From the NCBI RefSeq assembly GCF_007750855.1, contig NZ_CP036291.1, positions 3,348,001 through 3,412,000 on the forward strand: a stretch of DNA of 64,000 bases, read 5' to 3'. A program made the position numbers and the translations under genes. Positions 19,175 to 29,464 of the stretch are shown here, one piece after another; positions within the stretch are counted from its first letter, which is position 1; each line of letters opens with the position of its first letter. Origin of the DNA: Pirellulimonas nuda (lineage in GTDB: Bacteria > Planctomycetota > Planctomycetia > Pirellulales > Lacipirellulaceae). The notes under the pieces were generated by a model, which searched no databases, was not told where the DNA came from, and saw only the letters and a program-made list of their open reading frames with translations.

Positions 19175-19268
19175 TTTGCAGGGAGTGCGGGGATCGCCTA
19201 GGCTGACGGCTGGCGGACCGCTGCTGGCCGCGGCCTCCTACGCTGGCGCCGGTCCGCCGCGGGCGGCG

Positions 19269-19388
19269 GGGGCCTTCGCGTCAGGGGCCTTCGCGTCGGG
19301 GGCCATCGCGTCAGGGGCCATCGCGTCAGGGGCCATCGCGTCAGGGGCCATCGCGTCAGGGGCCATCGCGTCAGGGGCCATCGTGGCG
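19269..19388 (+). repeat. 15-bp tandem repeat, 8 copies
   Basis: GGGGCCATCGCGTCA-type units between the MocA-like gene and the 2Fe-2S subunit gene. Six middle units are nearly identical; the edges have drifted. It lies in a 269-bp gap that otherwise holds nothing recognisable. Confidence 0.97.
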
Positions 19389-19443
19389 GGGCCGATTTGT
19401 CAGGCGCCGGTTTGTTCGACGGTGAGGCGAGAGGGACCAGGTC

Positions 19444-19908
19444 ATGCCGGGCAGCTTCACAATCAGCGTCAACGGGGCGGACCGCGCCGTCGTGACGGAC
19501 GCCGACCGCCCGCTGCTGGATGTGCTCAGGGAGGAGTTGGGGCTGACGGGCACGAAGTACGGCTGCGGTGAAGGCGCTTGCGGCGCGTGCACCGTGATCT
19601 TGAACGGGGAGGCGGCCCGGTCGTGCATCACGACCATCGAAGAGGCCAGCGGCTGCGAGGTAGAAACGATCGAGGGCCTGGCGGACCGGCAGCAGCTCCA
19701 CGCGGTTCAGCAGGCCTTCATCGACGAGTCGGCGATGCAGTGCGGGTATTGCGTGCCGGGGCAGATCATGGCGGCGGTCGCGTTGTTGCGCAGCGCTCCG
19801 CAGGCGACGCGCGCCGACGTCGTCGCGGCCATGAGCGGGAATCTTTGCCGCTGCTGCAACTACTCCCGCATCCGCGCAGCGGTCGAGAAAGCGTCGGGCG
19901 CGTCTTGA
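19444..19908 (+). CDS. 2Fe-2S subunit of a molybdenum hydroxylase (IorA type)
   Basis: 154 residues, the normal length for the small subunit of isoquinoline-oxidoreductase/aldehyde-dehydrogenase-type enzymes. A plant-ferredoxin-like domain has Y-G-C-G-E-G-A-C-G-A-C-T-V then R-S-C. The helical domain has Q-C-G-Y-C-V-P-G-Q and N-L-C-R-C-C-N-Y, giving the eight Cys for two 2Fe-2S clusters. It transfers electrons from the molybdenum site of the large subunit encoded 160 nt downstream. No FAD subunit gene is adjacent, which fits the two-subunit IorAB layout using a cytochrome acceptor. Confidence 0.94.
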   Translation: MPGSFTISVNGADRAVVTDADRPLLDVLREELGLTGTKYGCGEGACGACTVILNGEAARSCITTIEEASGCEVETIEGLADRQQLHAVQQAFIDESAMQCGYCVPGQIMAAVALLRSAPQATRADVVAAMSGNLCRCCNYSRIRAAVEKASGAS

Positions 19909-20068
19909 CCGGCGCGTCTTGACGGGCGCGGGCCGGTAGAGTTTGCCGGAAGCATGGAGCGGGCTTATCCTGGGCGGCGCAATCCGGCGGGCGTTCCGCT
20001 CGCCGAACAACAGCGATGGACGTACGGCGATGACTGGGGGTTGGGCGTTGGGGGTTGGGGGTTGAGTC

Positions 20069-22222
20069 ATGAGCGAAGCGCCGCGGTTGCCGATGGACAC
20101 GCCCGACCGGGAGCATCTCGAATGGGAGCGGTACGAGCTGCGCGAACCGCCGGCGTACGCGTTCGCCGCAAACCGCCGCGAGTTCGTTCAAACGCTCGGC
20201 GCCGGCCTGTTGATCGCCGTGGCGGCCCAGAACGCGTCCGCCCAACGCGGCGGGCGGCGGGCGCGACGCGACGAACCGCTGTCGGCGCGGATGCACATCG
20301 GCCCAGACGGCCGGGTCACCCTCTTCACCGGCAAGGTGGAGGTCGGCCAGGGCGCCCGCACGCAGCTCACGCAAGCGGCCGCCGAAGAACTGCGTCTGTC
20401 CGTCGACCAGATCCGGCTGGTGATGGCCGACACGCTCCTCTGCCCCGACGACGGCGGCACGGCCGGCAGCCAGACCACCCCCTCCACCGTGCCGCGTGTG
20501 CGCAGCGCCTGTGCGGCCGCGCGGGAGCGGCTCACCGACCTGGCGGCGGCCCGGCTGGGCGCGGACCGGGCCACGGTCCGGCTCGAAGCGGGACTGTTCC
20601 GCGCTGCTTCGGGTGGATCGCTCTCGCTCGCCCAACTGGCGGCCGGGCCGGGCCTCGAAGACGCGTTGCTTGATCCGCCCACCCAAGGGGTCACGGTCCG
20701 ACGGGTCGACGCCTGGACGGTGCTCGGCGCCCAGGTCCAGAAAGTGGGCGCCGCCGACATCGTCACCGGCAAGCACCGCTACCCGTCCGACATCCAGCTG
20801 CCCGAGATGCTGTACGGGAAGGTGCTGCGGCCGGCGTCCTACGGCGCCACCCTCAACTCGATCGACCTGGCGCCCGCACAAGCGATGGCCGGCGTGAGGG
20901 TCGTCCGCGACGGCGGCTTCGTCGGCTGCGTGGCGCCCTCTTCTTGGCGAGCGGCGCAGGCGATCGAGGCGATCGCGGCCACGGCCGACTGGACGCGTCC
21001 CCCGCACCCCCCCAGCACCGAGTTGTTTGCACTGCTCAAGCAGACGGCGGACCCAGACGCGGCGACGCGCGGCGGCGACCGCCGCGAGTGGGGGGACCCC
21101 GCGTCGGCGCTCGCCGCTGCAGCGACCAAGTTCCAAGGGGCCTACGAGGTCGCCTACATCCAGCACGCCCCCATGGAGCCGCGGGCGGCCGTCGCCCGGT
21201 GGGGGGACGACGGGCTCACCGTCTGGACGGGGACGCAGCAGCCCTGGCGGGTGCACGGTGAGCTGCGGCAGGCGTTCCGGCTGCCCGACCAGAGCGTCCG
21301 CGTCATCGTCCCCGACACGGGGGGCGGGTTCGGGGGCAAGCACACCGGCGAAGCGGCGCTCGAAGCGGCGCGGCTGGCCCAGGGGGCCGCAAAGCCGGTT
21401 TGTGTCCGCTGGACCCGCGAAGAAGAGTTCACCTGGGCCTACTTTCGGCCGGCCGGGCTGATCGAGCTGCGGGCGGGCCTCGACCCCGCGGGCCGGCTGG
21501 TGAGTTGGGACTTCACCAACTACAACTCCGGCGGTTCGGCCCTGCAGACGCCCTACCGGGTTCCCAGCGGCCGCACCCGCTTCTTGAGCTCCGACTCGCC
21601 CCTCCGGCAGGGGTCGTACCGCGCGCTGGCGTCGACGGCCAACACCTTCGCCCGCGAGTCGGCCATGGACGAGCTCGCGGAAGCGGCGGGGGTCGACCCG
21701 CTCGATTTCAGGCTGGCGCACCTCGAGCCGGGGCGGTTGCGGGACGTGCTGGTCGGGGCGGCGGAACGCTTCGGATGGCGGGAGCGTCGCGCGGAGGGGA
21801 GATCGGTGGGGATCGCGTGCGGGACCGAGAAGGGGTCGTACGTCGCGGCGTGCGTCGAGGCCGAGGTGGCCGGCGGGCGGATCCGGGTGCTCAGGGTGTG
21901 CCAAGCCTACGACTGCGGGGCGGTGCAGAACCCGCTGAACCTGCGATCGCAGATCGAGGGCTGCCTCGTGATGGGCATGGGGGGCGCGCTGACCGAGGAG
22001 ATCCGCTTCGCGGACGGGCGGGTGAGCAACGCGAGCTTCTACGACTACCTGGTTCCCCGCATGGAGGACCTGCCCGAGATCGAGATCGTGCTGGTCGACC
22101 GCCCGGACCAGCCGTCGGTCGGCGCCGGCGAAACGCCGATCATCGCCGTGGCGCCGGCCATCGCCGGCGCCCTCTACACCGCTCGCGGCAAACGCTGCCG
22201 GTCGCTGCCGCTCCGGGTCTAG
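20069..22222 (+). CDS. molybdopterin-binding subunit of a molybdenum hydroxylase (IorB type)
   Basis: 717 residues. A twin-arginine-like segment N-R-R-E-F-V-Q-T-L-G-A-G with a hydrophobic stretch lies at about residues 34-60, so export of the folded complex by Tat is likely. Cofactor blocks include G-K-V-E-V-G-Q-G near residue 90, P-D-T-G-G-G-F-G-G-K-H near 415 and the C-terminal V-G-A-G-E-T-P-I-I-A-V-A-P, whose Glu matches the catalytic base of the xanthine oxidase family. Members hydroxylate N-heterocycles or aldehydes in the periplasm. Substrate is unknown here. Forms an operon-like set with the MocA and IorA genes. Confidence 0.9.
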   Translation: MSEAPRLPMDTPDREHLEWERYELREPPAYAFAANRREFVQTLGAGLLIAVAAQNASAQRGGRRARRDEPLSARMHIGPDGRVTLFTGKVEVGQGARTQLTQAAAEELRLSVDQIRLVMADTLLCPDDGGTAGSQTTPSTVPRVRSACAAARERLTDLAAARLGADRATVRLEAGLFRAASGGSLSLAQLAAGPGLEDALLDPPTQGVTVRRVDAWTVLGAQVQKVGAADIVTGKHRYPSDIQLPEMLYGKVLRPASYGATLNSIDLAPAQAMAGVRVVRDGGFVGCVAPSSWRAAQAIEAIAATADWTRPPHPPSTELFALLKQTADPDAATRGGDRREWGDPASALAAAATKFQGAYEVAYIQHAPMEPRAAVARWGDDGLTVWTGTQQPWRVHGELRQAFRLPDQSVRVIVPDTGGGFGGKHTGEAALEAARLAQGAAKPVCVRWTREEEFTWAYFRPAGLIELRAGLDPAGRLVSWDFTNYNSGGSALQTPYRVPSGRTRFLSSDSPLRQGSYRALASTANTFARESAMDELAEAAGVDPLDFRLAHLEPGRLRDVLVGAAERFGWRERRAEGRSVGIACGTEKGSYVAACVEAEVAGGRIRVLRVCQAYDCGAVQNPLNLRSQIEGCLVMGMGGALTEEIRFADGRVSNASFYDYLVPRMEDLPEIEIVLVDRPDQPSVGAGETPIIAVAPAIAGALYTARGKRCRSLPLRV

Positions 22223-22559
22223 CGGCCGCGGGTGAGCAGAGCGGGCGGCCCATCGCTGGCGGCCCATCGCCGGTGGCCGGTAGCCGGGACGCAGCGGTGC
22301 GGCGTGGTCCCCACGGGGCTTCTCGCCGGACGCCCCCGCAGCGGACCCGCGAGCGCCGGCGACCCGGCCGGACCCGAGCTTGAAGCGGGTCAGTTCCGCC
22401 GCCGCGGGTTGGCGGGGGCGCCCACTCAGCGAACAGGGGGCAACCTGTGTGTCGAAGTCGGTCCCGGGCCACGGCCAGGGCGTTCGGGCCGCCGCCGAAG
22501 CTAGCGCCCCCGTGGGGGGCGACGCGCCCATCAACGGCTGCGCGGCGCTGCGTCGCTAG
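22223..22559. other. GC-rich spacer without recognisable content
   Basis: No gene or RNA supported between the IorB stop and the AraC fragment. Confidence 0.6.
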
Positions 22560-22680
22560 TGGCCCGAGGCGTTCTTGAGCCGGTAGGCCGTGGGCGTCGT
22601 CGCCGCCATGCGGAAGAAGGAGCGTGCGAAGTTGTTGGGGCCGGAGTAACCCGGCTCGTCCGCGATCGCGCGCCAAGGTG
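22560..22680 (-). pseudogene. AraC-family regulator, C-terminal helix-turn-helix fragment
   Basis: The minus strand reads A-I-A-D-E-P-G-Y-S-G-P-N-N-F-A-R-S-F-F-R-M, then T-P-T-A-Y-R-L-K. This is the second helix-turn-helix of AraC regulators (G-Y-S-x-P-N-x-F-x-R-x-F, T-P-x-x-Y-R). Only about 37 residues remain; the rest is lost toward the IS5-type element. A further 146 bp up to the IS end is unassigned debris. Confidence 0.8.
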
Positions 22681-22826
22681 TCCAGTAACTCCGCGGCTGT
22701 GTGGGGTGGATTTTTGCCAGCCGCTCGTTGTCGCTGTAGCGGCCTGCAACCGACTGGCACGGCTTTCTGCGCAGCAGGATGCGTATCCATTTGGCCTGGA
22801 TGAGACCTTCTTTGGCAAACCGAATC

Positions 22827-23873
22827 GGCCTTGTTGACTAACTCCAAACGAACAACGGCATGCCAAGGGTGACGAATACGTTGAGCAGTTTGCATCGGAG
22901 TGCGACCTCGGTCGCCTGATTGGGGAGCGTCCGGTTCTTCAGGCGGTCGCCGAAGTTCGTCTTGAGACGGAACATGGCGGTCTCGGCCAGGCTGCGGCGG
23001 TGGTAGCCGATGGATTCTTTCCACGCCTTCTTGCCGTCTCGACGGATCTGCCGCAAGCACTCGTCACGCTCCAGCGGCTCTGCGGACGTGTTGCCGTGCT
23101 GCTTGATCTTTGCGTTCTTCCGTGGCGGGATGACCTGATGGATCGACTCGCTCTGCAAATAGTCGCGCACCTTCCACTGGTCGTAGGCCCCGTCTCCATA
23201 GAACGTCTGGACTTCGGCCTCGACCTGCTTCAGGAGCGGCTTGGCCGCGTCACCGTCGTGCGTGTTGGCGCCGGTCACGATCTGGGCGACGATCGTGTGC
23301 GACGTCGGGTCGACCGCCAGGTGGACCTTCCGCCACGTGCGTCGCTTGCCGACGCCGTGCTTCTTCACCTTCCACTCTCCTTCGCCGTAGACCTTGAGGC
23401 CCGTGCTGTCGACCACCACGTCGATCGGCCCTTTGGCCTGACGCACGTTGATCGACACTGCCAGCTTGGCGGCGCGTTTCTGCAGGCTCGTGTAGTCGGG
23501 GATCGCCACCTCGGCCCCCATAAGCACCGCCAACGCACGGCCGAATCCCTCGGTCTGCCGATACGGGAGCCGGAACAGCTCGCGGATCGTCAGCAGCGTC
23601 TCGACCGCGACGTTGCTGTAGCTGAACGGACGGCCGACCTTCTTCTGGCCGTTCTCGTGATCCCACGCGTCGATCACCGCTTCATCGAACCAGAGCGTGA
23701 TGTCGCCCCGGTTGACCAGGGACTCGTTGTATTCCCGCCAATTCGTCACCTTGTAGGCAAGCTTCTTCGGCTTGCTAGCTGGTTGGACCATCGTTCGCTC
23801 CGTCGGTTCGAGAAGAAAGGACTCCGTCCGGAAGCGATCTACGCAGCGTTTCAAGCGATTGTTCGACAAGGCC
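22827..23873 (-). mobile_element. IS5-family (IS903-like) insertion sequence
   Basis: About 1047 bp, the normal size for this group. Ends begin GGCCTTGTTGACTAA (left) and, as reverse complement, GGCCTTGTCGAACAA (right), similar to IS903-type termini. The transposase frame is intact. The 9 bp flanking each end (AACCGAATC and CCTATTGTC) are not a direct repeat, so either the insertion is old or the flanks were rearranged later. Confidence 0.85.
22838..23791 (-). CDS. IS5-family transposase (DDE)
   Basis: 317 residues from the ATG at 23791; the open frame runs further upstream but only this start gives the family N-terminus (K-V-T-N-W-R-E-Y-N-E-S-L-V-N-R-G). DDE residues are seen in V-V-D-S-T-G-L-K (first Asp), F-Y-G-D-G-A-Y-D (second Asp) and R-R-S-L-A-E-T-A-M-F-R (Glu). 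No frameshift or stop, so it may be active. It sits at the left edge of the sulfatase island. Confidence 0.93.
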   Translation of the reverse strand: MVQPASKPKKLAYKVTNWREYNESLVNRGDITLWFDEAVIDAWDHENGQKKVGRPFSYSNVAVETLLTIRELFRLPYRQTEGFGRALAVLMGAEVAIPDYTSLQKRAAKLAVSINVRQAKGPIDVVVDSTGLKVYGEGEWKVKKHGVGKRRTWRKVHLAVDPTSHTIVAQIVTGANTHDGDAAKPLLKQVEAEVQTFYGDGAYDQWKVRDYLQSESIHQVIPPRKNAKIKQHGNTSAEPLERDECLRQIRRDGKKAWKESIGYHRRSLAETAMFRLKTNFGDRLKNRTLPNQATEVALRCKLLNVFVTLGMPLFVWS

Positions 23874-24117
23874 CCTATTGTCACGCAATACATCGCCGGA
23901 AGTCGCGGCGCTGCTTCCCGACGCCTGGTTGGAGACGCATCCGGAAACTCGCCGGTGCTGGTCGAGGTAGTTGCGCGACGTAATGTTGCGACGTCGAGCG
24001 CCTTCAATCCAACGCATTCTGATTCGGCCCCAGCAGCAATCTCATGAGGCTTTACCTGGGTGTTTCGGCGAACCATACTGAAGCGTCATTTTCTCAACAA
24101 AGACAAGGAGTCACTTC

Positions 24118-25695
24118 ATGGTCGCATCAAACACCATCAGACGTCGAACGACACTGCTTGCCGCACTGTTCGCCATCCTCGCCACTACGGCAGCACACGC
24201 TGCCGACAAGCCAAACATCCTGGTCATTTGGGGTGACGACATCGGCACCGAGAACATCAGCTACTATAACCGCGGCATGATGGGCTACCAGACGCCCAAT
24301 ATCGACCGCATCGCTCACGAAGGTCTATTCTTCACCGACTACTACGGACAGCAGTCCTGCACTGCCGGCCGCGCCGCTTTCATCAGCGGTTCCGTCCCCG
24401 TCCGCACCGGCATGACCAAGGTCGGCATCCCCGGCGCGCCTGAAGGTTGGCAAAAAACCGACGCCACTATGGCTACGGTTATGAAGAGCCTCGGCTACGC
24501 CACCGGCCAGTTCGGCAAGAACCACCAGGGCGACCGCGACGAACACCTTCCCACCATGCACGGCTTCGACGAGTTCCTCGGCAATCTCTATCACCTCAAC
24601 GCCGAGGAAGAACCCGAGAACGAGGACTACCCCGGCGACATGGTACTGGCCAGCGGCAAGACCTTCCGCCAGGCCTTTGGCCCCCGCGGTGTGCTCCACT
24701 GCAAGGCCGACGGCAAGGGAGGCCAGACCATCGAGGACACTGGGCCGCTCACCAAGAAGCGGATGGAGACCATCGATGAGGAAACCCTCGCCGCCGCCAA
24801 GGAGTTCATCACTCGCCAAACAAAGGCCGGGAAGCCGTTCTTCTGCTGGTGGAACGGCACTCGCATGCACTTCCGCACCCACGTCAAAGCCGAGAACCGC
24901 CATAAAGGCAACGACGAATACACCGACGGCATGATCGAGCATGACATTCAGGTCGGCGAACTCCTCAAGCTGCTCGATGATCTCGGCATCGCGGACAACA
25001 CAATCGTCCAGTATTCGACCGACAACGGCCCGCACTACAACACTTGGCCTGATGCCGGCACCACGCCTTTCCGCAGTGAGAAAAACTCAAATTGGGAGGG
25101 CGCCTACCGTGTTCCTTGCTTCATCAAGTGGCCCGGCCACTTCCCTGCGGGCAAAGTCCTCAATGGCATCGTCTCCCACGAAGACTGGCTCCCCACTTTC
25201 GCCGCCGCCGCCGGCAACACGGACATCAAGGAGCAGTTGAAAGCTGGCGTCGAGCTTAACGGCCGCAAGTACAAGAACTATATCGATGGCGCCAACCAGC
25301 TCGACTACCTCAGCGGCAAGACCAAGGAGTCGCGGCGTAAGGATTTCATGTACGTGAATGACGACGGCCAGATCGTCGCCATGCGTTACCAGGATTGGAA
25401 AGCTGTCTTCCTCGAAAACCGTGGCCAAGCCTTCGAAGTCTGGCGTGAGCCCTTCACCGAGCTTCGCGTGCCGCTGCTCTTCAACCTCCGCCGCGACCCG
25501 TTCGAGAAGGCCCAGCACAACTCGAACACTTACAACGATTGGTTCCTCGACCGCGTGTTCATCCTCGCGCCGATGCAGCGCGTGGCCGGACAGTTCCTCA
25601 TGACCATGAAGGAATATCCGCCCAGCCAGACTCCTGGCTCCTTCAACCTGGAAGGAATCCAGAAGAAGATCGAAGCCACCATGAGCGGTCGCTAG
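24118..25695 (+). CDS. exported arylsulfatase (C-T-A-G-R active site)
   Basis: 525 residues with a signal peptide ending near A-H-A-A-D (about 29). The sulfatase core begins [13 protein letters not shown] with the metal-binding Asp pair. The formylglycine motif is C81-T-A-G-R85, the C-x-A-x-R variant. S-T-D-N-G-P-H supplies the distal Asp-Asn metal ligands. AAGGAG precedes the ATG. Base composition is clearly less GC-rich than the 0-20 kb genes, suggesting acquisition with the island. A second sulfatase follows 74 nt downstream on the same strand, so co-expression is likely. Natural substrate is probably a sulfated polysaccharide; this cannot be fixed from sequence. Confidence 0.93.
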   Translation: MVASNTIRRRTTLLAALFAILATTAAHAADKPNILVIWGDDIGTENISYYNRGMMGYQTPNIDRIAHEGLFFTDYYGQQSCTAGRAAFISGSVPVRTGMTKVGIPGAPEGWQKTDATMATVMKSLGYATGQFGKNHQGDRDEHLPTMHGFDEFLGNLYHLNAEEEPENEDYPGDMVLASGKTFRQAFGPRGVLHCKADGKGGQTIEDTGPLTKKRMETIDEETLAAAKEFITRQTKAGKPFFCWWNGTRMHFRTHVKAENRHKGNDEYTDGMIEHDIQVGELLKLLDDLGIADNTIVQYSTDNGPHYNTWPDAGTTPFRSEKNSNWEGAYRVPCFIKWPGHFPAGKVLNGIVSHEDWLPTFAAAAGNTDIKEQLKAGVELNGRKYKNYIDGANQLDYLSGKTKESRRKDFMYVNDDGQIVAMRYQDWKAVFLENRGQAFEVWREPFTELRVPLLFNLRRDPFEKAQHNSNTYNDWFLDRVFILAPMQRVAGQFLMTMKEYPPSQTPGSFNLEGIQKKIEATMSGR

Positions 25696-25769
25696 CAACT
25701 GGATTCATTATGGCCGCCGTCCGTGAGGGCGGCGGCCTTCGCCTATGCATCACCATTGAGAGACCGGCC

Positions 25770-28127
25770 ATGAAACTCATCGCCTTATTCTTCGTTGCCG
25801 CTCTCGGGGCGCTCTCCTGCGAATCGTCAGCCCAATCGGTGCAGAATAGCCAGCCGGATCGCACTGTTATTCCGCTCGCCGAACCTAAATTCGAGGGCAA
25901 GATTGGCAAGACCTACAAGGATTCCGAGGCTGCCTGGCCCAAACTGCCCGTGCCGCCCGAAGGTGCGCCGAACGTGCTCGTGATTATGCTCGATGACGTG
26001 GGCTTCGGGCAAACCGGCGCCTTCGGCGGACCGATCCCGACGCCAACGCTAGACAAGCTGGCTGCGAATGGTCTGCGCTACACCCGCTTTCACACCACCG
26101 CGATCTGCGGGCCGTCGCGCGCGGCGCTCATCACGGGACGCAACCACCACAACGCCGGCTCCGGCTTCCTGGCGGAATGGGCGACCGGTTTCCCGAGCTA
26201 CAACAACATGATCCCGAAGACCACCGCCTCGGTCGCCGCCACGCTGAAAGGAAATGGGTACGCGACTTCATGGTTCGGCAAGAATCACAACACACCCGAC
26301 TGGGAGAGCAGTGTGGCCGGGCCGTTTGACCGCTGGCCGACGGGCATGGGCTTCGAGTATTTCTACGGCTTCATCGGCGGAGAGACGCACCAGTATTATC
26401 CGGTGCTCTTCGAAAACACCAGGGCGGTCGAGCCGAAGACCTCGCCGGAGGAAGGTTATCACTTGGTGACCGACATGACCGACCGGGCGATCAACTACAT
26501 CAAGTATTCCAAGTCCGTCGCACCGCAGAAACCGTTCTTCATGTATTTCGCCCCCGGCGCGGCCCACGCCCCACATCACGCACCGAAGGAATGGAGCCAC
26601 AAGTTCATGGGCCAGTTCGATCAGGGTTGGGAAAAAGTTCGGGAGGAGACTTACGCACGGCAGCTCAAGACGGGCGTTATCCCGCCGGATACGAAACTGA
26701 CCCCGCGTCCGGACTGGGTGCCCGCGTGGGACTCGCTTTCCGCTGATCAGAAGAAACTCTACCTACGCCTGTTTGAAAACTTTGCGGGCTACCTCGCCTT
26801 CACCGACCACGAGTGCGGCCGCCTGATCGACGCCGTGAATCAACTGCCCGACGCCGACAACACGATGATCATCTTCATCGTCGGCGACAATGGCGCGAGT
26901 TCCGAAGGCGGACCCGATGGCACGCTCAATGAAGTCAAGGCCCTCAACGGTTTCCCGACTCCGCTGGCGGACAACCTAAAGCACCTTGACGACATCGGCG
27001 GTCCCGACGGCGAGCCCCACTATCCCGTCGGTTGGGCCTGGTCGGGTAACGCGCCCTTCCAGTGGGTGAAACAGGTCGCCTCCCACCTCGGCGGCACACG
27101 CAATCCCATGATTGTCACCTGGCCCGCCCGCATCAAGGACAAGGGCGGCATCCGCACCCAGTTTACGCATCTCATCGACGTGGTTCCCACCATTCTCGAA
27201 GCCGCGCATCTGCCCGCTCCCAAGACCGTGGACGGCGTGGAGCAAAAGCCGCTGGATGGCGTCTCGTTCCTCTCCACCTTCGACAGCCCGGACGCCAAGC
27301 CCGTGCGCCAGCGTCAATACTTCGAGGTCTTCAGCAACCGCGCGATTTACGACAATGGTTGGATCGCCTGTGCCCAGCACACCTTCCCGTGGCGTCAGGA
27401 CTACGCGCCGGGGAATTGGGACCAGGATAAGTGGGAACTCTACCACCTCGACGAAGACTTCAGCGAAGCCAACGATCTCGCTGCGAAAATGCCGGAGAAG
27501 CTCGTGGCTATGATAGCGCTCTTCGACGAGGAAGCCGAGAAGAACCACGTCTATCCGCTCGACGATCGCGGCACGGGACGCATCTACATCCCGAAACCCT
27601 CGCCCGGCGGAAGCGATCCAAAACGCACCAACTTCACCTACTACTCCGGCGCCGTGCGCCTCGCTGAAACGGCCGCCGCCAACACTAAGAACCGTTCGCA
27701 CACCATCGAGGCCGACATCACCATGCCGGAAAATGGCGGTGAAGGCGTGCTCGTCGCGATCGGTGGAAGCAGCGGCGGCTACTCACTCTATGTGCAGGAC
27801 GGCAAGCTCGTCTATCACTTCAACTGGTTCGACGAAACCCGCACTGTCATCACCTCCAGCGAACCCGTGCCCGCCGGCAAGTCCACTGTCCGATTCGACT
27901 TTGCGTACGACGGCAAGAGCGGTGAATTAGGTAAGGGTGGCATCGGCACACTCTTCATCAAAGGCAAAAAAGTCGGCGAAGCACGCATCGAGAAGACCGT
28001 CCCCGGGCGCTTCGGCATCGACACCTTCGGCGTCGGCATGGACACTGGCTCGCCTGTGTCCAACAGTTACAAGCCGCCGTTCTCCTTCACCGGCACCATC
28101 GAGGAAGTGCGCGTAGAATTGAACTAA
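25770..28127 (+). CDS. arylsulfatase with C-terminal beta domain (C-G-P-S-R active site)
   Basis: About 785 residues from the ATG at 25770, which begins a signal peptide; the open frame extends upstream only by overlap with the previous gene. Core motifs: [12 protein letters not shown], formylglycine site C113-G-P-S-R117, and G-D-N-G-A-S. It is longer than ordinary arylsulfatases because of a beta-rich extension starting about S-H-T-I-E-A-D-I and ending V-E-L-N, the same module found as a lone fragment at 40.4-40.85 kb. Shares strand, spacing and lower GC with the upstream sulfatase. The gene ends just before hairpins belonging to an IS200-like end. Confidence 0.93.
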   Translation: MKLIALFFVAALGALSCESSAQSVQNSQPDRTVIPLAEPKFEGKIGKTYKDSEAAWPKLPVPPEGAPNVLVIMLDDVGFGQTGAFGGPIPTPTLDKLAANGLRYTRFHTTAICGPSRAALITGRNHHNAGSGFLAEWATGFPSYNNMIPKTTASVAATLKGNGYATSWFGKNHNTPDWESSVAGPFDRWPTGMGFEYFYGFIGGETHQYYPVLFENTRAVEPKTSPEEGYHLVTDMTDRAINYIKYSKSVAPQKPFFMYFAPGAAHAPHHAPKEWSHKFMGQFDQGWEKVREETYARQLKTGVIPPDTKLTPRPDWVPAWDSLSADQKKLYLRLFENFAGYLAFTDHECGRLIDAVNQLPDADNTMIIFIVGDNGASSEGGPDGTLNEVKALNGFPTPLADNLKHLDDIGGPDGEPHYPVGWAWSGNAPFQWVKQVASHLGGTRNPMIVTWPARIKDKGGIRTQFTHLIDVVPTILEAAHLPAPKTVDGVEQKPLDGVSFLSTFDSPDAKPVRQRQYFEVFSNRAIYDNGWIACAQHTFPWRQDYAPGNWDQDKWELYHLDEDFSEANDLAAKMPEKLVAMIALFDEEAEKNHVYPLDDRGTGRIYIPKPSPGGSDPKRTNFTYYSGAVRLAETAAANTKNRSHTIEADITMPENGGEGVLVAIGGSSGGYSLYVQDGKLVYHFNWFDETRTVITSSEPVPAGKSTVRFDFAYDGKSGELGKGGIGTLFIKGKKVGEARIEKTVPGRFGIDTFGVGMDTGSPVSNSYKPPFSFTGTIEEVRVELN

Positions 28128-28130
28128 ACT

Positions 28131-28150
28131 ACCACCGGCTGAAGCCGGTG
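28131..28150. repeat. hairpin of an IS200-like end, separated from its element by ISAs1
   Basis: CCACCGGC-TGAA-GCCGGTGG is a perfect stem with a TGAA loop. A second TGAA-loop hairpin (GGACTGAAGTCC) lies at 29448-29459 on the other side of ISAs1, so the two were neighbours before ISAs1 inserted. Confidence 0.65.
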
Positions 28151-28160
28151 GGTTTGGACG

Positions 28161-29424
28161 CAGGGCAATCGCATCTAATCACGCGGCATTCCCCGTGAGA
28201 ATCCCCTGAAGCGTGGCGTTATTCCACCCGGCGCGGAGACGTTTGCCTCGGAGACTCTCGCGGAGGGTAGTGTCCTGCTTGAGGATCGAGAGCGCGAGGC
28301 GGCGGAATCCAGAGCATATTTCTTGGCCGCTGCCCTTGCGGATGCGGCTCTGGTCTTCTGAAAAAGTTACATCGAGCGACCAGTGCAGTGCGTTTTCCAC
28401 CCGCCAGTGCCCCCGCACATGCCCGGCCAACGACCGCACTTTCGGCGGGTCCGCCGCGGCGGACTGAGGAAAAACGACACCTCGCGGCTCTCTTTGCCGC
28501 TGGCCTCGCGGCAGCGGTACACCATGCCGACCGAGCGGACATCGCGCCAGTCGCGGGCAAGCGACTCGGGCGCGGGCGCGACGTAATACTCCCGCCGCTC
28601 CTCGCGCCCGTGGCTCTTCTCGACGGTCGTGTGCCGACGCACGCCGCGGTAGTCGGCGTCGCCGAACTCGATGAACAACTCTTGCAGCGCGTCGTGCACC
28701 GAAGGCTGATTGGCTTTGACCTGCAGCACGTAGTCGGCGCCGCGGTTGCGGATCGCTCGGGCGGTCTCCTTCTGACAGTGCATGGCGTCGAGGGTGACCA
28801 CCGCCCCCTCGATCGCCAGCATCTCAAGAAGCCGGGGAACCGCGGTGATCTCGTTCGACTTCTCTTCGGTCGCCACCTGGCCGATCGACACCCCCAGGTC
28901 GGTCGCCCACGCATTGACCACGTGCAGCGCCGAGCGGCCGACCGACTTGTCGTGCGACCTGCGGAGGGTCTTGCCATCGATCGCCACGGTCTTCCCCTTC
29001 AGGTCGAGCTGCAGGCTAGCGACCCAGTTCGCCAAGCAGTTGTAGAACTCGCTGGTGTCGAGCAAGGCGAACACCCGCCCGAACGTGTCGTGCGAGGGGA
29101 CGCCGTTCTCAAGACGCAGGAACGTGCGGAACCACTCGATCTTCTCGCGGCCGAACCGCTCCACATCGGCCCACGTGTCGGCGCCGCAGATCGCGCCGCA
29201 GATGGCGATGGCCACCATGTCGCCCAGACGGCGCTGCTTCGTCCGATCCATACGCGGATCGGACAGCTCCTCGAAGTGTGTAAGAATTACAGGAACGTTT
29301 GCAGACGCCATGCTCCGACCTCCGTGCTAGGAATGCTACCGCCGGGTCGGCTCCGCCGACCCACTAGACTCCAAGCATTACGACGCAACAATGCTCCTCG
29401 TTCGGATTAGATGCGATTGCCCTG
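28161..29424 (-). mobile_element. ISAs1-family insertion sequence with perfect ends and 10-bp target duplication
   Basis: Perfect 19-bp terminal inverted repeats (CAGGGCAATCGCATCTAAT at the left, its complement at the right). Both flanks carry the 10-bp direct repeat GGTTTGGACG (28151-28160 and 29425-29434). This marks a recent, unrearranged insertion of 1264 bp into an IS200-type end. Confidence 0.97.
28179..29311 (-). pseudogene. ISAs1-family transposase, split by a frameshift
   Basis: The first frame (29311 down to 28367) holds the family N-terminus (F-E-E-L-S-D-P-R), D-G-K-T-L-R-R-S, D-A-M-H-C-Q and V-K-A-N-Q. The C-terminal block V-R-G-H-W-R-V-E-N-A-L-H-W-S-L-D-V-T-F-S-E-D is in the -1 frame (28439 down to 28179). 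The switch falls at about 28445-28480, where F-F-L-S should continue into A-A-A-D-P. A G-TTTTT-C run sits there, so programmed -1 slippage is possible, but a one-base deletion is the simpler reading. Full length would be about 375 residues. Confidence 0.9.
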
Positions 29425-29464
29425 GGTTTGGACGTTCCGTGAGATTCGGACTGAAGTCCTCAAC

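Noticed and set aside
19766-22534. 922-codon open frame antisense to the IorA/IorB genes
   Set aside because: Shadow of well-identified genes; Arg/Pro-rich without domains.
22769-22785. Sigma-54-like TGGCACG motif
   Set aside because: The -12 element reads TCTGC, and there is no gene downstream, only debris and an IS.
22818-23882. Target-site duplication of the IS5-type element
   Set aside because: The 9 bp flanking the two ends do not match.
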